Positions 17,815 to 26,547 of a stretch of 59,395 bases of DNA are shown piece by piece. The position numbers and the translations under genes are program-made. Position 1 is the first letter of the stretch. Every line of letters begins with the position of its first letter. Under the pieces are notes generated by a model, which was given only the letters and a program-made list of their open reading frames with translations, was not told the origin of the DNA and ran no database searches. Source of the stretch: Janibacter anophelis NBRC 107843 (GTDB lineage Bacteria > Actinomycetota > Actinomycetes > Actinomycetales > Dermatophilaceae); the NCBI RefSeq assembly GCF_001570945.1, contig NZ_BCSQ01000016.1, positions 1 to 59,395 on the forward strand. Direction: 5' to 3'.

Positions 17815-18222
17815 ATGGCCTCCAAACTCAATCCCTACCTCAACTTCGACGGCAACGCCCGCGAGGCGATGGAGTTCTACCAGTCGGTGCTCGGGGGTGA
17901 GCTGGTTGTCCACACCTTCGGCGAGTCCATGCCCGACGCCGGCGACCTCGCCGACCAGGTGATGCACGCCAGCCTCATCACCGAGGCCGGCTACACGATC
18001 TTCGCCAGTGACCCGCCGCCCGGCATGCCCGTGACGTCGGGGACCAACATCACCGTGAGCATCAGCGGTGACGACACGGAGCAGCTGCGCAGCTACTGGG
18101 CCGGGCTGACCGCGGGGGCGGAGATCACCATGCCGCTCGAGATGCAGATGTGGGGCGACGAGTACGGCGCCTTCACCGACCGCTATGGCATCCCGTGGAT
18201 GGTCAACATCAGCGGTTCCTGA
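17815..18222 (+). CDS. VOC-family (PhnB/YjdN-like) protein
   Basis: 135 residues with the PhnB-like opening (LNPYLNFDGNAREAMEFYQ) and the closing DRYGIPWMVNISG, a single-domain vicinal oxygen chelate fold. Members are often called 3-demethylubiquinone methyltransferase-like, but function is unproven. TAGCGT (17802-17807) ends seven bases before the ATG. The gene ends overlapping by 14 bases the leftward hydrolase gene. Confidence 0.88.
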   Translation: MASKLNPYLNFDGNAREAMEFYQSVLGGELVVHTFGESMPDAGDLADQVMHASLITEAGYTIFASDPPPGMPVTSGTNITVSISGDDTEQLRSYWAGLTAGAEITMPLEMQMWGDEYGAFTDRYGIPWMVNISGS

Positions 18223-18814
18223 GGACCTGCGCGCTGTCGACGACCTCGATCTGCGGGGCGTAGAGCCCCATGACGTGCAGCGCGGCGGCGTGCGACTCCT
18301 CGCTCGACCCGGCGCAGGCGTCGGCGGCCACGACCACGGTGGCGCCGGCGTCCGCGGCCGGTAGGGCGGTGGAGATGACGCAGCAGTCGGTGGAGACGCC
18401 CGCGAGCACGAGCGTGGGCGTCTCGCCGGTGATCCGAGTCAGCTCTTCACCCCACTTGCCGAAGGTCGAGACGTCGAGTGTGCCTCGGCTGCTCCACCCC
18501 TGCGCGGGGGAGACGGGGTCGAAGAGCGGGTCGGTGTCCGGCCGGTCGGCGAAGGGCCACCGCTCGAAGTAGGGCCCCCACGAACCGCGGCGGTTGGTGC
18601 CCGGCAGCCACCGGGTGACGATGGTGCGGTCGGCGCCGAAGCCCGAGCGCAGGCTCTTGATCGGCTCGAGCGCGGCGTCCCACATCGGCGAGCCCCACTC
18701 GCTCGACGGGTCGGCGAAGACCCGCTGGGGGTCGATGACGACCAGCCAGGCGTCGCTGAGGTCGGGCAGCGTCACCTCCACGGCTCCAGCCTCTGCCTGC
18801 GTCGCCTCGGTCAC
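18209..18814 (-). CDS. Isochorismatase-like cysteine hydrolase
   Basis: 201 residues with the isochorismatase-superfamily triad context: Asp in WLVVIDPQRVF, Lys in DVSTFGKWGEEL, and the nucleophilic Cys in LAGVSTDCCVISTAL (cis-peptide-type GVSTDCC). Relatives hydrolyse isochorismate, nicotinamide, ureidoacrylate, biuret or N-carbamoyl compounds; the substrate cannot be read. The start is GTG 18814, sharing its bases with the TGA of the upstream permease (GTGA) and preceded by GGAGG, so the two genes are translationally coupled and the permease's substrate may feed this enzyme. Confidence 0.85.
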   Translation of the reverse strand: MTEATQAEAGAVEVTLPDLSDAWLVVIDPQRVFADPSSEWGSPMWDAALEPIKSLRSGFGADRTIVTRWLPGTNRRGSWGPYFERWPFADRPDTDPLFDPVSPAQGWSSRGTLDVSTFGKWGEELTRITGETPTLVLAGVSTDCCVISTALPAADAGATVVVAADACAGSSEESHAAALHVMGLYAPQIEVVDSAQVLRNR

Positions 18815-20313
18815 GTGCCCGCCTCCTGACGGCGCACGACCGACCGTCGCGTGACCCACGTGATGACGAAGGCGAGCACGAGCGCGACGATGACGCCGAG
18901 GTTGGCGTAGGACCAGTCACCGGCCCAGTAGTTGCCGGCGGGGTCCTCGACGAGCTCGGTGCCCATGAAGGCCTTGAGCAGGTAGCCCTGCCAGTTGTTC
19001 CACGTCGAGTCGGGCATGGCATTGGTGACCAGGCCCCAGCCGATGACCGAGGTGAGCACCATCGTGCCGACCGAGATCCAGTCGACCGCGCCATAGCGAC
19101 CCCGGGCGTCGAAGAGCGCCTCCTCGTCGTAGTCCCGCCGCCGCAGCGCGAGGTCCGACAGGAAGATGCCGGCCCACGCGGCCAGGGGCACGCCGAGGGT
19201 GATGAGGAAGGACTGGAACGGGCCGAGGAAGTTCTCCGCGAAGAAGACGACGTAGATCGTGCCGAGGGTGAGCAGCAACCCGTCGAGTCCGGCGGCCGCA
19301 GGGCGGGGGATGCGCACGCCGAGACTGAGCAGCGTCAGGCCGGAGGAGTAGATGCCGAGCACCGCCCCCGAGACGAGTGCCAGCACGGCGGCGACGCCGA
19401 AGACCACCAGGTACCAGGTCGGCAGGATCGTCGCCAGGGTGCCGACCGGGTCGGCGGCGATGCCGGCGCTCAGGGCCGGGTCGGAGCCGGCCAGCCCGAT
19501 GCCGTAGGCGACGAGCAGCGCCGGGGCCAAGGCCCCACCGAGGGTGTTCCACGCGACGATGGCCCCCGAGGAGGCCTCCCGGCTCTGGTAGCGGGACCAG
19601 TCGGCGGCGATGTTGATCCAGCCCAGACCAAATCCGGTCATCACCATGATGAGCGCGCCGAGCACCTGCTGGGCGGAGCCGCTCTCGAGCGCGGTGACGG
19701 CCGACCAGTCGATGTCACCGACGGTCAGGACGATGTAGATCAGGGTCGCGATGCCGGTGAGCCAGGTGAGCACCGACTGCAGCTGCATGATCAGGTGGTA
19801 TCCGGCGACCGACGCGGTGACGATGAGCCCCGCGACGACGAGCATCGCGATGATCTTGGTCGGGGTGCCCCCGCCCCAGCCGAGCTCGTTCATGACGGTC
19901 GCGGTGGCCAGCGTCGCCATGATCGCGAGGAAGGTCTCCCAGCCGATCGAGACGATCCACGAGACGACGCCGGGCAGCTTCTGCCCCTGCACGCCGAAGG
20001 CCGCCCTCGAGATGATCATCGTCGGCGCCGACCCGCGCTTGCCGGCGACGGCGACGAGGCCGCACAGGAGGAACGAGACGACGATGCCCACGACCGAGAC
20101 GACCAGCGCCTGGACGAAGGAGATGCCGAAGCCGAGGACGAAGCTGCCGTAGGAGATGCCGAAGACCGAGACATTGGCGGCGAACCAAGGCCAGAAGAGG
20201 TCCGAGGGCCGCGCCGTGCGCTCGGCCTCGTCGATGATCTCGATGCCGGTCGTCTCGACGCCGGCCCGGCGGACGGAATCGAGGGTGTCCCCTCGGGGGG
20301 AGTCAGCGCTCAT
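18811..20313 (-). CDS. NCS1-family permease (cytosine/purine/allantoin type)
   Basis: 500 residues with about 12 membrane segments. The sequence FAANVSVFGISYGSFVLGFG after an N-terminal ERTARPSDLFWPW, and WINIAADWSRYQSRE in the middle, are typical of nucleobase:cation symporter-1 transporters such as CodB. Substrates in this family are cytosine, purines, hydantoins, allantoin or thiamine. Coupling (GTGA) to an amidohydrolase-like isochorismatase gene suggests uptake of an N-heterocycle or ureido compound as nitrogen source; that is inference. Confidence 0.88.
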   Translation of the reverse strand: MSADSPRGDTLDSVRRAGVETTGIEIIDEAERTARPSDLFWPWFAANVSVFGISYGSFVLGFGISFVQALVVSVVGIVVSFLLCGLVAVAGKRGSAPTMIISRAAFGVQGQKLPGVVSWIVSIGWETFLAIMATLATATVMNELGWGGGTPTKIIAMLVVAGLIVTASVAGYHLIMQLQSVLTWLTGIATLIYIVLTVGDIDWSAVTALESGSAQQVLGALIMVMTGFGLGWINIAADWSRYQSREASSGAIVAWNTLGGALAPALLVAYGIGLAGSDPALSAGIAADPVGTLATILPTWYLVVFGVAAVLALVSGAVLGIYSSGLTLLSLGVRIPRPAAAGLDGLLLTLGTIYVVFFAENFLGPFQSFLITLGVPLAAWAGIFLSDLALRRRDYDEEALFDARGRYGAVDWISVGTMVLTSVIGWGLVTNAMPDSTWNNWQGYLLKAFMGTELVEDPAGNYWAGDWSYANLGVIVALVLAFVITWVTRRSVVRRQEAGT

Positions 20314-20354
20314 GACGGCAGACTCCCACAGGCTGACCGCTCAGGGACGTCAGG

Positions 20355-20879
20355 TCACGGCGTGTACGCCGAGTTCTCCAGCGACAGGTAGTACTCGATC
20401 CGGTCACCGACATTGGCTGCCCAGTCGACGGTGATCGTCAGGCGGGTGACATTGCCGTCGGAATCCATCCACGAGCATTTCTGCGTCTCGTTGGCGACGA
20501 GCACGATGCCGCCCATGCAGGAGAGTGACACATCGGCGGGGATCTTGCCCTTCGCGTGATCCTCGACCTTCTGCGTCAGGGTGTTGACGTCGACCATCTT
20601 GGTGCGGTCGGTGTTGGGCGTTGACCCTGCGGGCGGTGTCTGCGTGGGCGGGTCGGACGGTGTGGGTGACGTGACGTCGGTCGTCGAGGTCGCCGACGGT
20701 GACGAACTCGTCGACTCAGGCGTCGACGACGACTCGCTGGGCTGGCTGGTCTCGCTCCCCGACGAGGTCACGGTGACGGTCTCACCCCCTTCGCCCCCCA
20801 GTGCGCCGCAGGCCGTGAGGCTCAGGCTGGCGGTCGCGATGACGGCGGCAGCGCGCGCTGCAGTGCTGTGCTTCAACAT
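20355..20879 (-). CDS. Putative lipoprotein with DUF4333-like C-terminal domain
   Basis: 174 residues. A signal peptide ends in the lipobox LTAC-G (Cys about residue 24), predicting lipid anchoring outside the membrane. Residues ~35-90 are a Ser/Thr/Pro-rich tether. The C-terminal part (DVSLSCMGGIVLVANETQKC then VTRLTITVDW) has two cysteines and the strand pattern of actinobacterial DUF4333 domains, which is a tentative match. AGGGGGAACC precedes ATG 20879. TATACC about 45 bases upstream is a possible -10. Function unknown. Confidence 0.8.
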   Translation of the reverse strand: MLKHSTAARAAAVIATASLSLTACGALGGEGGETVTVTSSGSETSQPSESSSTPESTSSSPSATSTTDVTSPTPSDPPTQTPPAGSTPNTDRTKMVDVNTLTQKVEDHAKGKIPADVSLSCMGGIVLVANETQKCSWMDSDGNVTRLTITVDWAANVGDRIEYYLSLENSAYTP

Positions 20880-20976
20880 GGTTCCCCCTGGATGTGCGAT
20901 GTCGTTGCCCCCCAAAGGTATAGCGACTCAGCTCGACGTGCTGGGTGAACGTGCGACGTGGAGGCACAATCGGGTG

Positions 20977-21636
20977 GTGGACACCCTGAGGAGCCGATGG
21001 CACGCCGATGTCATCGCCCTGTGTCCGGACGCCGACCGTGGTCGGGTGGCCGACGAGGTCACGGATCTGCTCGACCGCTGGCTCGAGGACCACCGCTCGT
21101 ACCACGACGCGGTGCACCTGGCGGAGGTCCTCGCGGCTCTCGACGAGCTGCACGAAGGGGGTGACCTCCCCGCCCGTGATCGGCACCTGGCCGGACTGGT
21201 CGCCTGGTACCACGACGCGGTGTACGAGCCTGAGGCCTCACCCGGCGGCAACGAGGAGACGTCGGCCCGGCTCGCGCAGGAGCGCCTCACCGCCCTGGGA
21301 CTCGCGCCGGCAGACAGCGACCTCGTCGCCCGACTGGTGCGCGAGTCCGCGAGCCACGAGATGAGTGCCGACGACGCGGCGACGCGTGCCTTCCACGACG
21401 CCGACCTGTGGATCCTGTCGGCACCCACCGAGCGGTTCGACGCCTACTGCCACCAGGTGCGCCTCGAGTACGGGCTCTACGGCGACGAGGACTACGCCCG
21501 CGGACGGACCGCGGCGCTGACCCCCTTCGCCGAGCGCGATCGGCTCTACCTCACCGACCACGCGCACGCCCACTGGACCGAGCGCGCCCGGGTCAACCTC
21601 GACCGGGAGCTCGGCCGGATCGCTCCGCCTGCGTGA
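20977..21636 (+). CDS. HD-type metal-dependent phosphohydrolase-like protein
   Basis: 219 residues resembling predicted HD-superfamily hydrolases: RSYHDAVHLAEVLAALDEL, then VAWYHDAVYEPEASPGGNEE, and FHDADLWILSAP, giving the His and His-Asp pairs that would bind a metal. It is not the classical (p)ppGpp synthetase fold and its substrate is unknown. Start taken at GTG 20977 (CACAAT six bases before a GTG-GTG pair); the long open frame further upstream is antisense to the lipoprotein gene. It overlaps DUF4031 tail to tail by 44 bases. Confidence 0.8.
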   Translation: MDTLRSRWHADVIALCPDADRGRVADEVTDLLDRWLEDHRSYHDAVHLAEVLAALDELHEGGDLPARDRHLAGLVAWYHDAVYEPEASPGGNEETSARLAQERLTALGLAPADSDLVARLVRESASHEMSADDAATRAFHDADLWILSAPTERFDAYCHQVRLEYGLYGDEDYARGRTAALTPFAERDRLYLTDHAHAHWTERARVNLDRELGRIAPPA

Positions 21637-21877
21637 CCCGCAGTCCGCTGCGGATGAGCCGCCGGATCAGCTCGTGGCCGCTCACCTCGTGCGCGCCGGC
21701 GGCGACGACGTCGTCGTAGCGCTCGATCGGCACGTCGTAGTGGTCCTCGTCGAAGAGCCGCCGCTGCAACTCGACCCGCGCCGCGAACTCGTGCAGCTCC
21801 TCGAGCGAGGAGTCCGAGACGAGGTGGCTCCACGTGCGGCCCCACCCGGGCCACGTGGGCGGGTCGACGAGGATCAC
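21593..21877 (-). CDS. DUF4031 protein
   Basis: 94 residues matching the compact DUF4031 pattern: an opening [21 protein letters not shown], the [20 protein letters not shown] core and [10 protein letters not shown]. Function unknown; homologues are widespread in actinobacteria. The start is GTG 21877, overlapping the TGA of the chimeric transporter remnant (GTGA), so translation is coupled to that gene. This suggests DUF4031 was the last gene of the former transporter operon. Confidence 0.85.
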   Translation of the reverse strand: MILVDPPTWPGWGRTWSHLVSDSSLEELHEFAARVELQRRLFDEDHYDVPIERYDDVVAAGAHEVSGHELIRRLIRSGLRVTQAERSGRAPGRG

Positions 21878-22434
21878 AACGGGTCGAGGATGCGCTTGAG
21901 GAAGGCCTGCGTGCGCGCCTCGCGCGGCTCGAGGATGACCTGCTCGGGAGCACCCCGCTCGACGACGACCCCACCGTCGATGAAGAGCACCTCGTCGGCG
22001 ACCTCGCGGGCGAAGCGGATCTCGTGGGTGACGACCACCATCGTCCAGCCCTCCTGCGCCAGGTCGCGCATGACGGTGAGTACCTCGCCGACGGTCTCGG
22101 GGTCGAGGGCCGAGGTCGGCTCGTCGAACAGCACGACCTCTGGCCGCAGCGCGAGCGCCCGGGCGATGCCGACCCCGCCGAGACGTTGCGCGACGGCGTC
22201 CATCACCTCGATGTCGAAGCCGGTGAAGTCGTCACCGTTCTTCATCGAGAAGGGGGAGTACACCCCTTCGGTCCCGACGCGCAGGGGGTTGGGGATCTCT
22301 GCGGCGGGCTCGGCGGAGGTGGCCGGGCCGGCCGCGGGCGCCGCCGTGGCGGCGGGCGCCGACAGCAGCGCGGGGCCCATCGCGATCGCGAGGGCGAGCA
22401 GGAGGTGGCCGAGTCGCCGGGGGAGGGTGATCAT
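21874..22434 (-). pseudogene. Chimeric remnant: ABC substrate-binding protein N-terminus fused to ABC ATPase C-terminus
   Basis: The 186-residue open frame is two half proteins joined in frame. Residues 1-~86 are a signal peptide ([19 protein letters not shown]) and the start of an amino-acid-type periplasmic binding protein ([30 protein letters not shown]). From about residue 87 it continues as the second half of an amino-acid ABC ATPase: [11 protein letters not shown] (end of the signature motif), Walker [15 protein letters not shown], and the switch His [12 protein letters not shown]. Walker A, the Q-loop, the LSGGQ residues and any permease are gone. An in-frame deletion across an operon is the simplest explanation (joint near 22170-22185). 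The product cannot be an importer; an exported ATPase fragment is unlikely to work. Confidence 0.85.
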
Positions 22435-22458
22435 CAGGTGCTCAGGATATGTCCGCGG

Positions 22459-25044
22459 TCACAGCCGACGCAGCGCGGTCGCCAGGACGACGGCCTCACC
22501 GATCCGGTCGGAGGCGTCGAGGTCGACCTCGGCCTCGATGACCCAGTCGTGGTCGCCCGCAGGATCGGCGAGGGTCTGGCGCACCCGCCACAGGCGTGCG
22601 TCGTCCGCAGCGGTGGCCTCGTCGGCCCCGGGTGCGGGCCCCGTGGCCTCCTCGACGTGCAGGTGGTGCGGGCCGCGTGCGTCCTGGTCGGTGCCGATGC
22701 GGTCGTGCTCCTCCCAGTAATCGCCGAGCGCGACGTCCCAGTCGTCGTACCGCATGACCGGCGAGCGGTCGTCGTCGGCGAGCTCGGCGGCGGCGGTCTC
22801 GATCGCGGCGAGGGCGGACAGGTCGTCGCGGGAGGCCCGGTCGACCCGTTGCCACAGGGCGCCGCGCACCATGGCGCGGAAGGGCCCGGTGCGCGCGGAC
22901 AGCGGGCGCGGCGGTGGAGCGGCGTCGCGGTCCTGCGCCAGACGCGCGGCGGACTCGGGGTCGGCCAGCGCCTCCCACTCGTCGAGCAGCGAGGAGTCGG
23001 TCTGGCGCACCGTCTCGCCGAGCCACTCGACGATCTCCTCGAGCTCGGGGGAGGAGTGCGCCTCGGGCACGGTGCGGGTCAGGGTGCGGTAGGCGTCGGT
23101 GAGGTAGCGCAGGACGAGTCCCTCGCGCGGGCCGAGGGTGAAGCGCCGCACGAAGTCGGCGAAGGACATCCCCTCCTCCCACATGAGGCGCACGACCGAC
23201 TTGGGCACGAGCGCCTCCTCCGGCAGCCAGGGGTGGGTCTGCCGGTAGGTCTCGAAGGCCGCACCGAGCTCCTCGGCGAGCGGCCGCGGCCAGGTGATCT
23301 CCTCGAGCAGCCGCATCCGCTCCTCGTACTCGATGCCGTCGGCCTTCATCTCCCCGATCGCCTCGCCGCGGGCGGCGTGCTGCTGGGCCATGAGGATGGC
23401 GAAGGGGGCTTCGAGCACCGCCTCGATGGTCGAGACGACGTCAAGGGCGTGGGTGGGGGAGTCCGGGTCGAGCAGGTCCAGCGCCGCCAGCGCGAAGGGG
23501 GCCAGCGGCTGGTTGAGCGCGAAGTCCGGGGGCAGGTCGAGGGTCAGCGCGACCGTGCGCCCGGTCTCGTCCGGCTCCGGGAGGCGTTCGAGCACACCGG
23601 AGTCGAGCAGGCTGCGCCCCAGGCGGACGGCGCGTCGCGCGAGGCGGGCGCCGCCCTTCGTGTCCTCGTGGTTGTCCCTCGTGAGGCGCGACAGCGCGGT
23701 GACCGGGTCACCGGGGCGCGCGACGACGTTGAGGATCATCGAGTTGTCGACCTTCATCCGCGAGCGCAGCGTCTCCGGCGCGGCGGTCGTCAGCTTGGTG
23801 AAGGTGTCCTCGGTCCACACGACGAAGCCCTCCGGGGGCTTCTTGCGCTGGACCTTCTTGCGCTTCTTGTCGTCGTCGCCCGCCTTGAGCAGCGCGCGGT
23901 GGTTGTCGATGACGTGCTCGGGGGCCTGGACGACGACGTACCCCTCCGTGTCGTACCCGGCCCGGCCCGCCCGGCCGGCGATCTGGAGGAACTCGCGCAC
24001 CCGCAGCACCCGGTGCCGCGAGCCGTCGAACTTCGTCAGCGAGGTGAACAGCACCGTGCGGATCGGGACGTTGATGCCGACGCCGAGGGTGTCGGTGCCG
24101 CAGATGACCTTCAGCATGCCCGCCTGGGCGAGCTGCTCGACGAGCCGGCGGTAACGGGGGAGCATGCCGGCGTGGTGGACGCCGACGCCCCGGCGCAGCA
24201 TCGCGCCCAGCGTGCGGCCGAAGCCGGCGGAGAAGCGGAAGCCGGCGAGCCGGTCGGCGATCGCCAGCTTCTCGTCGGGCGTGAGCAGCTTGAGCGTCTG
24301 CAGCAGGCGGGCGTGCTCGGCGGCATTGGCCTGGGTCTGGTGCACGACGTAGACCGGCGCGCGCCGCCACTCGAGGATCTCCTCGATCGTCTCCTGGATC
24401 GGGGTCAGCGCCCACGAAAAGGTCAGCGGCACAGGGCGTTCGGCGTCCTTGACGACGACGACCTCGCGGCCGGAGCGTTCGGCGAGATCGGCCTCGATGG
24501 CCCGGGTGTCGCCGAGCGTCGCCGACATGAGCAGCATCTGCGCCTGCGGAAGCTCCAGGAGCGGGACCTGCCAGGCCCACCCGCGCTCCGGCTCGGAGTA
24601 GTAGTGGAACTCGTCCATGACGACGAGCCCGACGTCGGCCTCGCTCCCTTCGCGCAGAGCGAGATTGGCCAGGACCTCGGCCGTGCAGACGATGACCGGG
24701 GCGTCGGCGTTGACGGACGCGTCGCCGGTGAGCATGCCGACGTTGTCGGCGCCGAAGGTCGCGCACAGGTCGAAGAACTTCTCCGACACGAGCGCCTTGA
24801 TCGGGGCGGTGTAGAACGCGACCTCGTCCTTGGCCATCGCGTGCGCGATCGCACCGGTCGCGACGAGCGACTTGCCGGACCCGGTGGGGGTGGCGAGCAC
24901 GACGTGGTCGTCGCCGAGGATCGCGAGCAGCGCCTCCTCCTGGTGGGGGTAGAGCGCGAGCCCGCGGTCGGCGGTCCACCGGGAGAACCGCTCGAAGAGC
25001 TCGTCGGGTCCGGTGCCGACGGGGACGGTGAGCGGATCTGCCAT
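22459..25044 (-). CDS. DEAD/DEAH-box RNA helicase with DUF3516 C-terminal region
   Basis: 861 residues. Helicase core: Q-motif-like LYPHQEEALLAIL, Walker A ATPTGSGKS (residues 51-59), motif II DEFH, SAT in LLMSATLGDT, and motif VI QIAGRAGRAGYDTEG. The long C-terminal half (EDTFTKLTTAAPETLRSRMK onward) corresponds to DUF3516, found in an actinobacterial Ski2/HelY-like helicase group thought to act on RNA. The ATG is preceded at six bases by GACGAT, a weak leaderless -10. The gene carries two CGAAGGGGG copies on the top strand (23400, 23493). Confidence 0.9.
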   Translation of the reverse strand: MADPLTVPVGTGPDELFERFSRWTADRGLALYPHQEEALLAILGDDHVVLATPTGSGKSLVATGAIAHAMAKDEVAFYTAPIKALVSEKFFDLCATFGADNVGMLTGDASVNADAPVIVCTAEVLANLALREGSEADVGLVVMDEFHYYSEPERGWAWQVPLLELPQAQMLLMSATLGDTRAIEADLAERSGREVVVVKDAERPVPLTFSWALTPIQETIEEILEWRRAPVYVVHQTQANAAEHARLLQTLKLLTPDEKLAIADRLAGFRFSAGFGRTLGAMLRRGVGVHHAGMLPRYRRLVEQLAQAGMLKVICGTDTLGVGINVPIRTVLFTSLTKFDGSRHRVLRVREFLQIAGRAGRAGYDTEGYVVVQAPEHVIDNHRALLKAGDDDKKRKKVQRKKPPEGFVVWTEDTFTKLTTAAPETLRSRMKVDNSMILNVVARPGDPVTALSRLTRDNHEDTKGGARLARRAVRLGRSLLDSGVLERLPEPDETGRTVALTLDLPPDFALNQPLAPFALAALDLLDPDSPTHALDVVSTIEAVLEAPFAILMAQQHAARGEAIGEMKADGIEYEERMRLLEEITWPRPLAEELGAAFETYRQTHPWLPEEALVPKSVVRLMWEEGMSFADFVRRFTLGPREGLVLRYLTDAYRTLTRTVPEAHSSPELEEIVEWLGETVRQTDSSLLDEWEALADPESAARLAQDRDAAPPPRPLSARTGPFRAMVRGALWQRVDRASRDDLSALAAIETAAAELADDDRSPVMRYDDWDVALGDYWEEHDRIGTDQDARGPHHLHVEEATGPAPGADEATAADDARLWRVRQTLADPAGDHDWVIEAEVDLDASDRIGEAVVLATALRRL

Positions 25045-25081
25045 CCGCCCATCGTCCCAGCGCGGTTACCCGGGTGTCACC

Positions 25082-26068
25082 ATGGGGTCCGTGAGTGCAC
25101 CACGATCGATCACCGCCGACGACCTCTCCCTGCACCCTCCCGTCGAAGAGGACGCGCAACTCGTGGCCGAGCTGATGGACGTGCCGGTCTCCGCCGACCG
25201 CCCGGCCGAGATCGTGCGCGGGTGGCGCGAGCACTGGGACGAGCACGGTTACGGGGCGTGGATCGTGCAGGAGGCCTCCGGGCGTCGGGTCGGTTTCGTC
25301 GGGCTGCGCGCGCACGACGAGTTCATCCGCGTCACGATCCGCGTCGTCGAGGACGAAGGGGGCGACCAGCTCGCCTCCCGTGCGCTGCGCCTCGTCGTCG
25401 CGCACGCGCTCGAGTGGCTGCCCGACCTGCCCCTGCGCATCCGGGTGGCGCCCGACGACCTCGTGACGCGCTTCGTCGCGGAGTCCGCGGGGATGGTGCA
25501 CGTGCCCGAGCTCGACCACACCGTCGACGCGGACGCGTGGCAGGTGCGCGAGCTGCCCTACGTGCGGGTCGCCGACCGCATCCCGGCCCGCGCACGCGAG
25601 GCGATGCTGCGGATGTGGGTCGAGGTCAACGACGCCGGCGGTGCGGTGGGCTTTGTCCCCGGTGCGAGCGAGGAGGAGGTCGCCCGGGTCCTCGACGGCT
25701 ACGCCGCCAAGCTGGCCGAAGGGGGAGCAGCCTGCGTCGCGCTCAACTCGCCCCTGGGCGACCTGCTCGGCTTCGGCTTCGTCGTCCAGCCCGCCGGGGC
25801 GACGGTGGCGCACACCGGCACCCTGGAGCGGATCATGACCGACCCGGCGCGCCGCGGCACCAACCACGGCGCGCTGCTCCTCGCCGGCCTCCACCGCGCA
25901 GCGCGCGAGCGGGGCGTCGAGATCGTCACCCTCGACTACCGCGGCGGCACCGGCCTGGGCGAGTTCTACACCCGCTACGGGTACCGCGAGGTCGGCCGGG
26001 TGCCGGGTGGCGTGCGCGTGGCCCCCGGGGACGACCGGGACGGCGTGATCATGGCCAAGGCGCTGTGA
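25082..26068 (+). CDS. Tandem GNAT-type acetyltransferase
   Basis: 328 residues with two acetyltransferase-like halves. The N-terminal half has the GYGAWIVQEASGRRVGFVGL core of RimJ/RimL-like enzymes; the C-terminal half (~190-328) has GFVVQPAGATVAHTGTLERI, then MTDPARRGTNHGALLLAGLH, a GNAT acetyl-CoA loop, and FYTRYGYREVGRVPGG. Substrate unknown. The start may instead be GTG 25091, since CACCAT lies seven bases before it. Two CGAAGGGGG copies fall in the coding sequence. It overlaps the next gene by GTGA. Confidence 0.8.
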   Translation: MGSVSAPRSITADDLSLHPPVEEDAQLVAELMDVPVSADRPAEIVRGWREHWDEHGYGAWIVQEASGRRVGFVGLRAHDEFIRVTIRVVEDEGGDQLASRALRLVVAHALEWLPDLPLRIRVAPDDLVTRFVAESAGMVHVPELDHTVDADAWQVRELPYVRVADRIPARAREAMLRMWVEVNDAGGAVGFVPGASEEEVARVLDGYAAKLAEGGAACVALNSPLGDLLGFGFVVQPAGATVAHTGTLERIMTDPARRGTNHGALLLAGLHRAARERGVEIVTLDYRGGTGLGEFYTRYGYREVGRVPGGVRVAPGDDRDGVIMAKAL

Positions 26069-26532
26069 CCCACCTCGAGCCCTTCGGCGCCGGGACCGCG
26101 TGGCTCGCGGTCCGCGACCGCACGCAGGCGGACGTCGCGGAGGCGCTCGGCCTGACCGGCGGGCGCACCGTGCCCGGCCACGAGGCCGTGGGCGCGGTCA
26201 CCGGCACGGGCATCCTCCCGCCCCTGCCCGGAGTGGGCGGACGTTGGACCCTCGCGGTCAGCGCACGCCTGGCCGATCTCTCCGCGACGCGCCTCGGTGC
26301 GCTCGCGGCCCTGCTCGCCACCGACGTCCACGTCTACGACACGACGACCGGTGCCGCCGACGAGGTGCTGGCCCGGGCCGCAGCGGAGAGCCTCGATCCC
26401 CGGACCCTTGCGGGTGAGGCGCCGGGCCACGCGCACTTCTACGACGACGTCGACGAGGGGCCGCCACCGGCCGACCCGATGGAGACCCCGTCGCGCACGC
26501 CGTGGCTGTGGTCCAGGTTCTTCCGCCGCTGA
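26065..26532 (+). CDS. Hypothetical protein (155 aa), coupled to GNAT gene
   Basis: I do not recognise this family. The GTG start is inside the GNAT stop codon (GTGA), so the two are translated together. The protein has a central segment GRWTLAVSARLADLSATRLG and an acidic, proline-rich tail ending WLWSRFFRR. There is no signal peptide or membrane helix. It may be a partner or modulator of the acetyltransferase; this is inference from the coupling only. Confidence 0.7.
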   Translation: MTHLEPFGAGTAWLAVRDRTQADVAEALGLTGGRTVPGHEAVGAVTGTGILPPLPGVGGRWTLAVSARLADLSATRLGALAALLATDVHVYDTTTGAADEVLARAAAESLDPRTLAGEAPGHAHFYDDVDEGPPPADPMETPSRTPWLWSRFFRR

Positions 26533-26547
26533 CCTAGCATTCCGCCC

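Noticed and set aside
20581-20976. N-terminal extension of the HD hydrolase back to 20581
   Set aside because: This part is antisense to the lipoprotein gene and unlike the HD family; the GTG at 20977 fits better.
22024-26532. A 1502-codon open frame on the + strand
   Set aside because: It is mostly the complement of the helicase gene (22459-25044), which has clear motifs on the other strand. Only its last 155 codons (from GTG 26065) are real.
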